Positions 34,096 through 43,161 of a stretch of DNA of 64,000 bases are shown piece after piece. Position 1 is the first letter of the stretch. Each line of letters begins with the position of its first letter. The notes under the pieces were generated by a model. It was not told the origin of the DNA, made no database searches, and was given only the letters and a program-made list of their open reading frames with translations. The stretch comes from Paenibacillus anaericanus (GTDB taxonomy: Bacteria > Bacillota > Bacilli > Paenibacillales > Paenibacillaceae): NCBI RefSeq assembly GCF_003994475.1, contig NZ_RZNY01000009.1, positions 143,256 through 207,255 on the forward strand, read 5' to 3'. The position numbers were made by a program, and so were the translations under genes.

Positions 34096-34794
34096 TTACG
34101 GAGTAGTAACTTCCTTATCATCTTCATGCTGAAAGTTTCGTGCAATATACAAGAAAGGAGTTCCCGCTGCCGTTAGTATAAATTTAATAACGTAGGTCGT
34201 GAATAGAATTTCTAGCCAAACCCTTAAGCTGTATTCACCAGCAAATGCGATCGTACAAAATATAAGCGTGTCCACAAACGAACTGGCCATCGTACTACCA
34301 TTGTTTCTGATCCACAATTGATGTGGTTTTGGATAGAAACGACGGATCCACGAATACAGTCTAACATCGAGAAACTGGCTGATAAAATAAGCAGTTAAAC
34401 TCCCGAGTGCCAAGCGTGGCATTAATCCAAATATCGTCTCCATTGACGATTGTGCGATATCACTCTCTTGAGGCTTGAACTGAAGTGCCATCTGCATAAG
34501 AATCGTCGTCATAATCAGCGTGAAAAAGCCGAACCAAACCGCTTTCTTCGCCTCTTGTCGTCCGTATTTCTCATTCAACAAATCACTAGTCAAGTACAAG
34601 CTGACGTACATCGTATTTCCAAGCGTCATTACGATTCCAAACATCTCAATCGTTTTGACCACCTGAATGTTAGCGATGATTGTTGCTACACCAATCCAGG
34701 CGTACAGTCCCTTTTTACCGAAAAATTTGTAGCAGATCAAAAAGAACGTAAAGTTCACAAGCATGAATAGGATACCCCATCCAATATTAAACAT
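34096..34794 (-). CDS. Queuosine precursor transporter (YhhQ/VUT_1 family)
   Basis: Membrane protein of 232 residues with about six helices and the family signatures YLTSDLLNEKYGRQEAKKAVWFG (residues about 68-90) and LDVRLYSWIRR, plus NNGSTMASSFVDTLIF near 180. YhhQ-type proteins import preQ0/preQ1 for making queuosine in tRNA. Regulation supports this directly: a preQ1-I riboswitch that covers the ribosome binding site lies right upstream (34803-34841). Start ATG has AGGAGG eight bases upstream. Confidence 0.93.
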   Translation of the reverse strand: MFNIGWGILFMLVNFTFFLICYKFFGKKGLYAWIGVATIIANIQVVKTIEMFGIVMTLGNTMYVSLYLTSDLLNEKYGRQEAKKAVWFGFFTLIMTTILMQMALQFKPQESDIAQSSMETIFGLMPRLALGSLTAYFISQFLDVRLYSWIRRFYPKPHQLWIRNNGSTMASSFVDTLIFCTIAFAGEYSLRVWLEILFTTYVIKFILTAAGTPFLYIARNFQHEDDKEVTTP

Positions 34795-34802
34795 AGCAAA
34801 TT

Positions 34803-34841
34803 CCTCCTAGTTTTGATTACGCGGGATGGTTACGAACCGCG
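34803..34841 (-). promoter_or_regulatory. PreQ1-I riboswitch (translational) before the queuosine transporter
   Basis: On the minus strand the order is P1 CGCGG, a 12-base loop TTCGTAACCATC, P1' CCGCG, then TAATCAAAACTAGG: the class I preQ1 aptamer layout, with the same helix and loop lengths as the B. subtilis example. The tail runs straight into AGGAGG (34803-34808), so ligand binding would hide the ribosome binding site. A -10 box TATAAT at 34845-34850 places the transcript start at the first aptamer bases. Confidence 0.9.
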
Positions 34842-35070
34842 GCTATTATAACAGCAAAACTTACAATACCACATTCCCGATTCGGATTCCACACAAGTTT
34901 ATTTTGTAAATCCATGAAACTTATAACATTTGCAATGTAAATATCATATGCAAAACAATCTTTTTCATATAATATAGTTCTATTAAACCATTGGTAAATA
35001 TATCTACAATCCAACTATGATATTCACAAACAAACAGAGAGATTATTCTAGGGAGAACGGAGAGGATTCT

Positions 35071-36765
35071 ATGTTCAGAATTAAGCATTCTGTGAGTCGC
35101 AAATTAATGCGAACTTTTGCGGTAGTTATCGTACTTTCTTCAATTTTGTTTAGCGTCAGCTTTTATTATGTTTCCATGGGTATTATCAACAAAAACGTTC
35201 TTCCACAGTTTGATAAAGTATTATTAACCAGCACAAAAGATATATACAAAGGTTTGGATAAAACCCAGACCCTACAATTACTAAGTGGCAAAGAGGATTC
35301 ACGCTTTATCGTAGAATCATACCTCTCCAAAAATGTAAACGAGTTCCAGTTACATACAGCTTATCTTATTGATTACCATGATAATCAAGCCGTTATATTG
35401 GCAACCAATGACAAATCTAATATGAAACCTACCGATGCACTAACGATTCAAGACGCCATGATAAAAGCAACAAAAGGTACAAGTACAGTCAGCATCAGTG
35501 AACTTTACTCTGATCAATTCGGATCCCACAAAACTGCATACATCTCAATTCCTGGAAGCTCGATTATACTGGCTGTTGGCATGGACGCCACCTTTATAGA
35601 ACAAAAGCGTGCTGAAATTTTTTGGATTTGCACTGGCATTACAGCAATTATCATTGTATTTGGTATGGCTTTGGCTTATGTAGACAGTCGACGCATCACA
35701 AAACCGCTAACAAAGTTAGCTTCTATTACGGATCAAATGTCTCAAGGTGATTTCCGTCAGACCATTGAGATAAAAGGACATGACGAAGTTGCTCAACTTG
35801 CCGGAAGCTTCAACACCATGACCGTGCAACTCAAGGACATGATCTCCACAGTTCTTGACACCTCACACTCTGTGGTTAACGGAGCCGACGAAATGTTCCA
35901 TTCTGTCCAAACCTTTGAGGATTTAATTGAACGGTCCAATGCCGCAACTAATCAGGTTGAACGCGGAAGCGTTACAATCGCTTCAGCAACAGCTGAAAAT
36001 GCACGTGCAATGGAAGAAATATCAGATGGAATTCAGCATATCGCTACCTCTTCTGCCATAGTCACCGAGAGAATAGGACAAGCTTCCGAGCAAGCCAATA
36101 TGGGTAATGAATTAGCCCAAACGGCGATCGATCAGATGAACCTAGTTGAAGGCGCAGCTGGGAAATCTCTACAGCACATATCCATTTTAAATGAACGTTC
36201 TGAATCTATTGCTCAAGTTGTTGCTACCATTAGTGAAATTACTAAACAGACTAACATTCTTGCTCTAAATGCTTCTATTGAAGCCGCCCGCGCAGGCGCG
36301 CAAGGAAAGGGTTTCGCCGTAGTGGCTGAAGAAGTACGCAAGCTAGCCGAGGAATCACGAGCCGCTACCGATGAAATAAGTGAATATCTAATCAGCATTC
36401 AAGAAGAATCCCAAAATTCCGTCTCCGCTATGCAGCACGTAAGTGACGAGATTCAATCCGGGACAGATATCGTAAGAAAAGCAGGACTCGCCTTCGAAGA
36501 ATTAACAGAGTTAATTCAGAATATAAATTTAACCATCCACACGGTTTCATCAGCAACACAAGAGGTTTCTGCAGGAACGGAAGAAGTAACTGCTTCCGTT
36601 GAGGAAGCAGCCACCATAACCGCAAAATCGCTGCAAAATATGAAGGAAATCGCGGAGTATTCAAATCAGCAAATTACAGAGATAGCAGCCCACGCTTCAA
36701 CCGTCACCACCTTACAAGCAAAGGCTGCTTCGTTGAGTGCGTCGGTGAACAAGTTTAAGATTTAG
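35071..36765 (+). CDS. Methyl-accepting chemotaxis protein with extracytoplasmic sensor
   Basis: Chemoreceptor of 564 residues. The start at ATG 35071 ([16 protein letters not shown]) has GGAGAGGATTCT just before it and is preferred over ATG 35017. Order: membrane helix (about 15-35), an extracellular ~150-residue sensor with single-Cache character, second helix near 195-215, HAMP ([17 protein letters not shown]) and the cytoplasmic signalling domain with [38 protein letters not shown]. It works with CheA/CheW to steer flagella; ligand unknown. Hairpin repeat A3 begins right after its stop codon. Confidence 0.9.
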   Translation: MFRIKHSVSRKLMRTFAVVIVLSSILFSVSFYYVSMGIINKNVLPQFDKVLLTSTKDIYKGLDKTQTLQLLSGKEDSRFIVESYLSKNVNEFQLHTAYLIDYHDNQAVILATNDKSNMKPTDALTIQDAMIKATKGTSTVSISELYSDQFGSHKTAYISIPGSSIILAVGMDATFIEQKRAEIFWICTGITAIIIVFGMALAYVDSRRITKPLTKLASITDQMSQGDFRQTIEIKGHDEVAQLAGSFNTMTVQLKDMISTVLDTSHSVVNGADEMFHSVQTFEDLIERSNAATNQVERGSVTIASATAENARAMEEISDGIQHIATSSAIVTERIGQASEQANMGNELAQTAIDQMNLVEGAAGKSLQHISILNERSESIAQVVATISEITKQTNILALNASIEAARAGAQGKGFAVVAEEVRKLAEESRAATDEISEYLISIQEESQNSVSAMQHVSDEIQSGTDIVRKAGLAFEELTELIQNINLTIHTVSSATQEVSAGTEEVTASVEEAATITAKSLQNMKEIAEYSNQQITEIAAHASTVTTLQAKAASLSASVNKFKI

Positions 36766-36770
36766 GTAAC

Positions 36771-36935
36771 CGATGGGTGAAAACCGTAACTTCGAAAGAA
36801 ATTTGGAATTTCGATCGCTGTTATCCTCAGATTTCTTGAATTTATACCGCTTAGCGGATAAAATCCGAGGATAAAGGCGAACGCTGCCGCTTCTACATCT
36901 CCAAATTTCCTCTACGTTACTCCTGCACCCATCTG
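36771..36935 (+). repeat. Covarying hairpin repeat, copy A3
   Basis: Cores GATCGCTGTT (36813) and AAAGGCGAACGC (36873). Inner stem ATCCTC-GATTT / AAATC-GAGGAT (one A-C mismatch), outer stem GAAATTTGGA / TCCAAATTTC perfect, and further out GTAAC/GTTAC and GATGGGTG/CACCCATC. It begins a few bases after the chemoreceptor stop codon. Confidence 0.85.
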
Positions 36936-36958
36936 TTAAGTGAGTGAGTAGTAAATAA

Positions 36959-37240
36959 GAACCTGAACTCCAACAAATTAAGCGTAGTAAACATAAAGAA
37001 GGCATATATCATATACAACATATTAACGCCTTCCATAGCAAATTAAAGAAGTGGATGAATAGGTTTAATGGCGTTGCAACAAAATATCTTGCTAATTATA
37101 TGTATTGGTTTAAATGGCTTGAAATCTTTAATACCGAGAAAGATACTATAAAGAGCAAAAATTTATTGGTTCAATCCCATACCTCTCATACTGACACAAA
37201 ATTAAAGGATTTTAGGATTAGAGAAGCAATCTATGTATAA
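36959..37240 (+). pseudogene. C-terminal remnant of an IS1595-family transposase
   Basis: Without a start codon at its left end, the plus-strand frame from 36959 reads continuously as ...[28 protein letters not shown] and [19 protein letters not shown] before a divergent tail ending at 37240. This order is the well-known C-terminal signature of IS1595 (ISXO2-like) DDE transposases, which re-form an RNase H fold. The N-terminal catalytic part is missing, so it is a dead fragment. It lies in an AT-rich patch beside hairpin copy A3, and near a lone acetyltransferase gene, consistent with an old insertion site. Confidence 0.75.
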
Positions 37241-37378
37241 TGCGTGTAAAATATATAAAATTATACCTCTACATGTTATATAATAAAGTAAATAGAGAAT
37301 TGTAGATTTTTGTGGCACAATGGTAAGAAATGTGAAGCGAAGAAAGTTTATATAATATACATGATGAGGAGGATTTTT

Positions 37379-37915
37379 ATGAAGAACCCATATGAAATAT
37401 GCCCCACTTTTGAAACAGAAAGTTTTATTTTAAGACTCGTTTCAGAAGAAGATTCCGAAGGTCTACTTAAATGTTATTCTGATAGTAAGGCACAAAAAAT
37501 TTTTAACTCTGATAGGTGTACAGGTGATTTTTGTATTTACACAATTGAGGATATGTTACAATGTACTAAAGCTTGGCTTTGTGCATATTCTCAACAAGAA
37601 TTTATACGCTTTGCAATTATAGATAAATCACTATCTAAAGCTATTGGAACAGTAGAAATGTTTGGTTATGCTGGTAAATATAAAATTAAAACGGGAATAC
37701 TCCGAGTTGATGTTTCTTCTGAATACGAAAATGCAGATTACTTAAACGAAATATTTAGTGTTTGTAACGAGAACTTTTTTGATTTGTTTGAGGTTGATAT
37801 GATTGCAACTAAGGCAATACCTCAAGCTGTTGAAAGGCGGAATACATTATTAAAAATTGACTTCTGTGAAGGCAATGCATATGAAGGAGAGCACTATTTT
37901 TTGCGTTCAAAATAA
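37379..37915 (+). CDS. GNAT-family N-acetyltransferase
   Basis: Acetyltransferase of 178 residues; ATG at 37379 has GAGGAGG just upstream, better than the in-frame ATG at 37310. The sequence has the RimJ/RimL-like layout (FETESFILRLVSEEDSEGLLKCYSD, AIIDKSLSKAIGTVEMFG, IATKAIPQAVERRNTLLKIDF), though the acetyl-CoA loop (R/Q-x-x-G-x-G) is degenerate, with YENADYLNEIF in its place. Low G+C and AT-rich surroundings next to an IS remnant suggest a horizontally gained cargo. Substrate unknown. Confidence 0.72.
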   Translation: MKNPYEICPTFETESFILRLVSEEDSEGLLKCYSDSKAQKIFNSDRCTGDFCIYTIEDMLQCTKAWLCAYSQQEFIRFAIIDKSLSKAIGTVEMFGYAGKYKIKTGILRVDVSSEYENADYLNEIFSVCNENFFDLFEVDMIATKAIPQAVERRNTLLKIDFCEGNAYEGEHYFLRSK

Positions 37916-37961
37916 ACATAATCTACAGTAAACTTAATACATAATATTCTTAAAATGTGCA

Positions 37962-37990
37962 TTAAGGGAACTTTTAACAAGTTCCCTTAA
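37962..37990. terminator. Intrinsic terminator after the acetyltransferase
   Basis: TTAAGGGAACTT-TTAAC-AAGTTCCCTTAA: a perfect 12-bp stem followed by A-rich sequence. Confidence 0.85.
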
Positions 37991-38035
37991 AAAATTGCAT
38001 ATTATCAACACTGTTCTTAAACATAGCCATTAATA

Positions 38036-38078
38036 AAAAGACGTACCTCCTTGAATTCCACAGGGAGGTGCGTCTTTT
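38036..38078. terminator. Bidirectional terminator near the 3' end of the cobalamin operon
   Basis: AAAAGACG-ACCTCC pairs with GGAGGT-CGTCTTTT. It would stop the leftward cobalamin transcript and rightward transcription from the acetyltransferase. Confidence 0.85.
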
Positions 38079-38110
38079 GGTGATAGATCAGACTCCATAG
38101 GATCTATTAT

Positions 38111-38236
38111 CAAATGAGTGGTGGAGTAACGAAGAGGAATTGGGAACTAAATAAGCGTATAAATTCAATAAATCTGAGGATAACAGCGATCGGAAGCCCA
38201 AACTTTTCTTGTAGTTATGACATTTCACTCATCTGT
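38111..38236 (-). repeat. Covarying hairpin repeat, deletion derivative A4
   Basis: Minus-strand copy with the left core GATCGCTGTT and ATCCTCAGATTT kept, and conserved loop TTGAATTTATAC, but the right core and inner stem partner are missing. Outer arms still pair (GATGAGTG with CACTCATT), so an internal deletion removed the right core. Confidence 0.7.
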
Positions 38237-38240
38237 GTGT

Positions 38241-39839
38241 TTACTTCCGAACCAGATGAGCTATTTCGTATATCCGTTCCATATCCAAATGCTCACGGAC
38301 ATGTTCAGCCAGACGATCAAACGCCGCTTCCTTGCGCAAGGCGGCTGAGAATGTTTGGCCTAGGGGTTCTAGTCCCTTGCTCATCCGTACGCCGTCGAGC
38401 CAAGCTCTGCGCCACTCGTCACTGTTGAACAAATCATGAAGATAAGTACCAAAGACCCTTCCATCAGAGCGTGCCGCTCCCTCAAGTAATTCTTCTCCGC
38501 TCGCCCGCTTAATATTAAATAAGTGAGCGACTTCTGCGCCAGGGTCACAAACAGTGTTCCCCGAATGAATCTCGAACCCTTCAACAGGAACTCTTTTGCC
38601 CGGTGGATACAACGTAACCGGTTGATTACCTTCCGTAACTCCGTGGACGCGAACTGTCGTTTTCCCCGAAGTAAAGATTGTAGATACCGGAAGCCAGCCA
38701 AGCCCCTCGGCCTCCTTGGGACGTCCAGACTCGATCCCTTCTGGATCATGCAACCGAGTACCTAACATTTGATATCCTCCGCAGATGCCCACTAGTTGTA
38801 TCTGAGAAGATGATTCCATAACCTGTTGGATGGCAACATCTATGCCTCTGTTCCGCAAGAAGTCTAAATCTCCAATCGTGACTTTTGTCCCCGGCAAAAT
38901 GATAATGTCTGGCGTACCAAGATCAGCTGCCTTGTCTACATAACGTACTGAGACATCCAACTCGGCGGCAAGAGCATCAAAATCGGTGAAATTAGAAATA
39001 CGAGGGTAACGGATAATGACAATGTCTAGATCTCGGCCTGTTTGTACTCTCGAATGATGAGAATCAAGGACAACGGAATCCTCGGCCTCTATCTCTAAAT
39101 CTGACATAAAAGGCAATACGCCAAGCACAGGAATACCCGTCTTCTGCTCCAACCAATCAAGGCCAGGCTGTAAGAGCGAGAGATCCCCTCTAAATTTATT
39201 TATTATGAAGCCTTTGACCCGCACTTTTTCCTCGGGATCCAGTAATTCAAGCGTGCCGACAAGAAATGCAAACACTCCACCACGATCAATATCAGCAACG
39301 AGAATCACGGGTGCATCAGCCCAACCGGCCAAATTCATGTTCACGATATCTCGATGCTTCAGATTAATCTCTGCCGGGCTACCCGCACCTTCCATAACTA
39401 TAATGTCATTATTTGCACGCAATCGATTTAGTGCATCCATCACTAAAGGTTTGGCCTGGGGCAAGAAATTCTCACGGTAGCTTACTGCACTGAGATGTTG
39501 GAACGGTTTGCCGTGAACTACAATCTGGGAATGCATATCTCCCGTCGGTTTGATCAGAACTGGGTTCATGTCTGTCGTCGCCGGAATACCACAAGCCTCG
39601 GCTTGAATGCCCTGGGCACGTCCGATCTCCAGTCCATCTGGGGTTACATAGGAGTTTAAGGCCATATTCTGCGATTTAAATGGTGCCGTTCGTAAGCCAT
39701 CTTGTTTGAAAATACGGCAAAGCGCAGTTACGATTACACTTTTACCAACATCCGATGCCGTCCCTTGAACCATCAGGACAGCCCCCGCCTGTTTTGAATC
39801 GTTACCACTATACTTCCATATCATTTTCTCTATATCCAT
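38241..39839 (-). CDS. cbiP: Cobyric acid synthase CbiP/CobQ
   Basis: Amidotransferase of 532 residues that puts four amide groups on adenosylcobyrinic acid a,c-diamide. Visible: P-loop VQGTASDVGKSVIVTAL near 24-40; SQNMALNSYVTPDGLEIGRAQ; CbiP-specific DIDRGGVFAFLVGTLELL; and the class I glutamine amidotransferase with Cys in VGICGGYQMLG (near 352) and His in GTYLHDLF. It needs glutamine and ATP. It is the last of seven genes in the riboswitch-controlled leftward operon, 18 bp after cobS. Confidence 0.95.
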   Translation of the reverse strand: MDIEKMIWKYSGNDSKQAGAVLMVQGTASDVGKSVIVTALCRIFKQDGLRTAPFKSQNMALNSYVTPDGLEIGRAQGIQAEACGIPATTDMNPVLIKPTGDMHSQIVVHGKPFQHLSAVSYRENFLPQAKPLVMDALNRLRANNDIIVMEGAGSPAEINLKHRDIVNMNLAGWADAPVILVADIDRGGVFAFLVGTLELLDPEEKVRVKGFIINKFRGDLSLLQPGLDWLEQKTGIPVLGVLPFMSDLEIEAEDSVVLDSHHSRVQTGRDLDIVIIRYPRISNFTDFDALAAELDVSVRYVDKAADLGTPDIIILPGTKVTIGDLDFLRNRGIDVAIQQVMESSSQIQLVGICGGYQMLGTRLHDPEGIESGRPKEAEGLGWLPVSTIFTSGKTTVRVHGVTEGNQPVTLYPPGKRVPVEGFEIHSGNTVCDPGAEVAHLFNIKRASGEELLEGAARSDGRVFGTYLHDLFNSDEWRRAWLDGVRMSKGLEPLGQTFSAALRKEAAFDRLAEHVREHLDMERIYEIAHLVRK

Positions 39840-39857
39840 TATGTCGTTATGCCTCCA

Positions 39858-40664
39858 TCAGCGAATTATCAGAACGGCTAACAGGAGTAGTACAACCTCT
39901 AGACCTTCATTCAACGCACCATAAGTATCACCGGTCAAGCCGCCCAGTTTAGAGCTCATTACTCTGGCCGATAAAGTCCCTACCCCATAAGTCACAAGCG
40001 GAAGCAGAACGAAATACAGAACCAATCTCTTCCAAGGAACCTCGTTCCAAGCAGTGAAGGAGGCAAGAAACAAGCCCGATGCCGACAATGTTATTGCGAG
40101 TATCGTGGACAGAATGATATCCCTCAAGCTCAAGCCGTGAAAACGTCCTGCCAGCCCTTCTCCTTCTCTCGCCATCGGCCATGAACGCATCGCCCAGCCC
40201 ATGAACCATCGGCTCCATATCGGCGCGACCAATAGCGCCATGAAAGCTGGGAGAGCACCCAATTCCAATAACGAGGCGATTAGCGACACTTTAAATAAAA
40301 GCAATAAGACGCATGCTAATACGCCCATCGCACCAACACGACTATCTTTCATGATCTCAAGCATTTTCTCGCGAGAACGATAACTTAGCAGGGCATCAGC
40401 AGAATCCATCCATCCGTCCAAGTGTAATCCACCTGTCATCCAGACCCAGAGGATCAACGTAATTACTGCGGCCGGTAACGAGGGTAATGCCCAAGCAGAC
40501 AGTGTTCCGCCTGCCCACACCACTAAACCAATCACCGCTCCAACTAGCGGATAATATTTGACGCTTCGCCGCAACAGCGCTGGGGTGAAATCTAGTTCGA
40601 TTTTGATTGGAATCCGTGACAAAAATTGAAAAGCGGCCAGAATTGGCCGGCTCTTATCACTCAT
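39858..40664 (-). CDS. cobS: Adenosylcobinamide-GDP ribazoletransferase CobS
   Basis: Integral membrane enzyme of 268 residues that joins adenosylcobinamide-GDP and alpha-ribazole (phosphate) to make cobalamin. Family motifs are FQFLSRIPIKIELDF at the start, WMTGGLHLDGWMDSADALLSY, DSRVGAMGVLA, GEGLAGRFHG and GGLTGDTYGALNEGLEV near the end. About six hydrophobic helices. Its start overlaps the cobU stop codon by four bases (ATGA), so the genes are tightly coupled. Confidence 0.95.
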   Translation of the reverse strand: MSDKSRPILAAFQFLSRIPIKIELDFTPALLRRSVKYYPLVGAVIGLVVWAGGTLSAWALPSLPAAVITLILWVWMTGGLHLDGWMDSADALLSYRSREKMLEIMKDSRVGAMGVLACVLLLLFKVSLIASLLELGALPAFMALLVAPIWSRWFMGWAMRSWPMAREGEGLAGRFHGLSLRDIILSTILAITLSASGLFLASFTAWNEVPWKRLVLYFVLLPLVTYGVGTLSARVMSSKLGGLTGDTYGALNEGLEVVLLLLAVLIIR

Positions 40665-41236
40665 AGAAGGTACTCCTTACTTTTCAATTCGATAGGGATT
40701 CCCACAGTAACAAGAAATACCTGCTGTGAAATACGGGCTAATCGCTGATTCAATACACCCGCTAAATCACGGTACAGGCGGCCCAGCGGATATTCCGGCA
40801 CAATTCCGTCGCCTACTTCATTCGTCACCATAACTATCGTGCCAGGATAAGCCTTAATCGCAGCTTCCAGTTGTTCCATTTGTTCCATTACTATAACTCC
40901 TGCTTCAGGTCCATCACCCGCTGTGAGCAGGACATTTGATAACCAAAGTGTTAAGCAGTCGACAAGAACAAGCGGAGCTTCACCAGTGACATTTCCACCT
41001 AACAGAATAGGATGAGAAGTCAACAATTCAGCTAGCCGAATAGGCTCTTCCAAAGTTGTCCAGTGAAAATCCTTTCCTTCTCTTTGCTCCTTATGCAGTG
41101 CAATCCGCTGCTCCATTTCTGTATCGAAGGCCTGAGCTGTAGCGATATATATAGCAGACTTCGCCTGCTTCATACACCAGCGTTCTGCGAACGAGCTTTT
41201 ACCACTCCGCGCTCCACCCGTAACCATGACAATCAT
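40661..41236 (-). CDS. cobU: Adenosylcobinamide kinase / guanylyltransferase CobU
   Basis: Protein of 191 residues with the CobU order: P-loop VTGGARSGKSSFAERW at the N-terminus, IATAQAFDTEMEQRI, TTLEEP, and DCLTLWLSN with NEVGDGIVPEYPLGRLYRDL. It phosphorylates the aminopropanol arm of adenosylcobinamide and activates it with GTP. The guanylylated histidine should lie in the IALHKEQR segment. Overlaps cobT and cobS by four bases on either side. Confidence 0.95.
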   Translation of the reverse strand: MIVMVTGGARSGKSSFAERWCMKQAKSAIYIATAQAFDTEMEQRIALHKEQREGKDFHWTTLEEPIRLAELLTSHPILLGGNVTGEAPLVLVDCLTLWLSNVLLTAGDGPEAGVIVMEQMEQLEAAIKAYPGTIVMVTNEVGDGIVPEYPLGRLYRDLAGVLNQRLARISQQVFLVTVGIPIELKSKEYLL

Positions 41237-42324
41237 AGTTGGTTTGTCCCAGACTCTGCACTTTCTCCACCAGTAGATATGCCAGCACTCTCAAATGTAG
41301 CCATCTCAGCCATAATTCGGCAAGCAGCATCAATAAGATGAAGCGCCAGAACGCCTCCTGTTCCTTCTCCTAAGCGCATATCTAGTTGCAACATAGGGTC
41401 CAAACCAAGTTCTTTTAACAAATGAGCATGCCCTTGCTCATGAGAAGTATGAGAGGCAATCATGTAAACCGCAGACTCCGGTAAGAATCGCTGAGCCAAT
41501 AATGCAGCAGCACTAGAAATAAAGCCGTCGATAACAACCGGACACTGGCGTGCCGCAGCAGCTAAGATTACACCGGTTAATCCGGCAATTTCAAGTCCAC
41601 CTACTTTGGATAGAACATCGATTGGATCCAGCGAATTTGGAGTGTTACATTCCAGAGCGCGTTCTACGACTAACGCTTTATGTCGAAGAACTTCATCACT
41701 GATTCCGGTACCTCGTCCAACACTTTCTAATGGAGAAACACCAATTAAGGCACTCAAAACAGCGGCACTAGCCGTCGTGTTCCCTATGCCCATTTCCCCC
41801 GTTACGAAGAGCCGAACTCCTCGGTCATATGCCTCATTAACAATATTTGCACCGATTAACAATGCCGCTTCCGCCTCTTCACGACTCATCGCAGGACCTT
41901 TGGCCATATTGGCAGTCCCCATACGAACCTTACGACTAATAAGATCTGGATGATTCATTTCAGCGTTAACGCCAATATCAACACACAGCACTTCTGCTCC
42001 AGCTTGCCGTGAGAGTACATTCACCGCCGCTCCACCAGCGAGAAAGTTCAAGACCATTTGAGGGGTTACTTCAGCTGGAAACGCACTAATTCCTTCTTCA
42101 CAAACCCCATGATCAGCTGCCATCACAATTACCGAGCGGTGTGGAAATGAAGGTCGCTCGACCCCTGTGATTCCAGCTAGTTTAATAGCTAAAGTCTCAA
42201 GTTTCCCTAGACTCCCTGGTGGTTTCGTCAAAGAGTCCAAATGCGCAGCGGCGGCAGTGGCAGCATTGATGTCCAATGGTTTAATGTCACCTAGAATATG
42301 TGGAATTGAAATAAAATGACTCAT
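41233..42324 (-). CDS. cobT: Nicotinate-nucleotide-dimethylbenzimidazole phosphoribosyltransferase CobT
   Basis: Enzyme of 363 residues that makes alpha-ribazole phosphate from 5,6-dimethylbenzimidazole and nicotinate mononucleotide. Key motifs are SLTKPPGSLGKLETLA near 30, MAADHGVCEEGISAFP, GEMGIGNTTASAAVL near 175, the HEQGHAHLLKELGLDP catalytic region near 310 and RLGEGTGGVLAL. It provides the lower ligand for the final CobS step. Three bases follow the upstream ATPase gene. Confidence 0.95.
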   Translation of the reverse strand: MSHFISIPHILGDIKPLDINAATAAAAHLDSLTKPPGSLGKLETLAIKLAGITGVERPSFPHRSVIVMAADHGVCEEGISAFPAEVTPQMVLNFLAGGAAVNVLSRQAGAEVLCVDIGVNAEMNHPDLISRKVRMGTANMAKGPAMSREEAEAALLIGANIVNEAYDRGVRLFVTGEMGIGNTTASAAVLSALIGVSPLESVGRGTGISDEVLRHKALVVERALECNTPNSLDPIDVLSKVGGLEIAGLTGVILAAAARQCPVVIDGFISSAAALLAQRFLPESAVYMIASHTSHEQGHAHLLKELGLDPMLQLDMRLGEGTGGVLALHLIDAACRIMAEMATFESAGISTGGESAESGTNQL

Positions 42325-42327
42325 AAA

Positions 42328-43161
42328 TTAACCCCTCTCATTAATTGATAACCTTTTCTCCGTTTTCAACAGCAATTGCGGAGCTCCAACGTCAGGATGG
42401 GATACGATATGTGTTTTCACTTCAAACACTGCTTCCATCGTTTCCGAAGACAGGATTTCATCTGGAGTTCCTTCAGCAGCAATCTTCCCCTCTTGTAGCA
42501 CAAGCAACCGATCACAAAATAGCGAGGCCAAATTCAGATCATGCATAACCGCAACCACCGTTAGACCTTCCTCTCTTTGCCAACTTGAGACAAGCTCCAT
42601 AAAATGCATCTGATAGCGGATATCCAAATAAGTCGTCGGTTCATCCAGAAGAACGATTTCCGGCTGTTGAGCCATTACTTTTCCAAGTGCGGCTCGTTGC
42701 CTTTGCCCACCACTTAACATACTTAGGGGACGATCTTCCAGTTCCTTCAGTTCCAATTTTTCCATTATTTCATGGAGAAGTTTCACCGCATTCTCGTCGC
42801 TCTCTTTACCACGCCAATCTTGAAACGGAAACCTCCCCATTTCGATTACCTCGCGTACCAGGAACGGCACAGGTGGTAATCCATCCTGTTGGAGTACAGC
42901 TAATTTGCGTGATAATTCCTTGCGCCGATAGGAAGCGAGTGGCTTACCACCAAGCACTATTTCCCCTTGATCCGGTTTCTCCACGCCAGATATGAGATTC
43001 AAAAGCGTCGTCTTACCACTACCATTAGGTCCGATAATCCCCCAGAATTGACCTGGTTTGACCCTCCAACTCACATCGTTCAACACCGGAAGTCGCCCAT
43101 AAGATTTAACTATGTCCTTTACATGGATCATGTCCATGTCCAAAGCACTTTGCATACTCAT
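42328..43161 (-). CDS. btuD: Corrinoid/iron-complex ABC transporter ATP-binding protein (BtuD-like)
   Basis: ABC ATPase of 277 residues: Walker [16 protein letters not shown]-loop AVLQQDG, signature LSGGQRQRAALGKVM, Walker B EIVLLDEPTTYLD and switch VMHDLNLA. Siderophore and corrinoid importers share this fold, but its place between btuC and cobT in a B12-riboswitch operon makes cobalamin or cobinamide the likely cargo. Overlaps btuC by four bases. Confidence 0.9.
   Translation of the reverse strand: MSMQSALDMDMIHVKDIVKSYGRLPVLNDVSWRVKPGQFWGIIGPNGSGKTTLLNLISGVEKPDQGEIVLGGKPLASYRRKELSRKLAVLQQDGLPPVPFLVREVIEMGRFPFQDWRGKESDENAVKLLHEIMEKLELKELEDRPLSMLSGGQRQRAALGKVMAQQPEIVLLDEPTTYLDIRYQMHFMELVSSWQREEGLTVVAVMHDLNLASLFCDRLLVLQEGKIAAEGTPDEILSSETMEAVFEVKTHIVSHPDVGAPQLLLKTEKRLSINERG

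Noticed and set aside
37055..37240. Independent 61-residue gene
   Set aside because: The frame continues upstream without a start as the C-terminal signature of IS1595 transposases, so it is a remnant.
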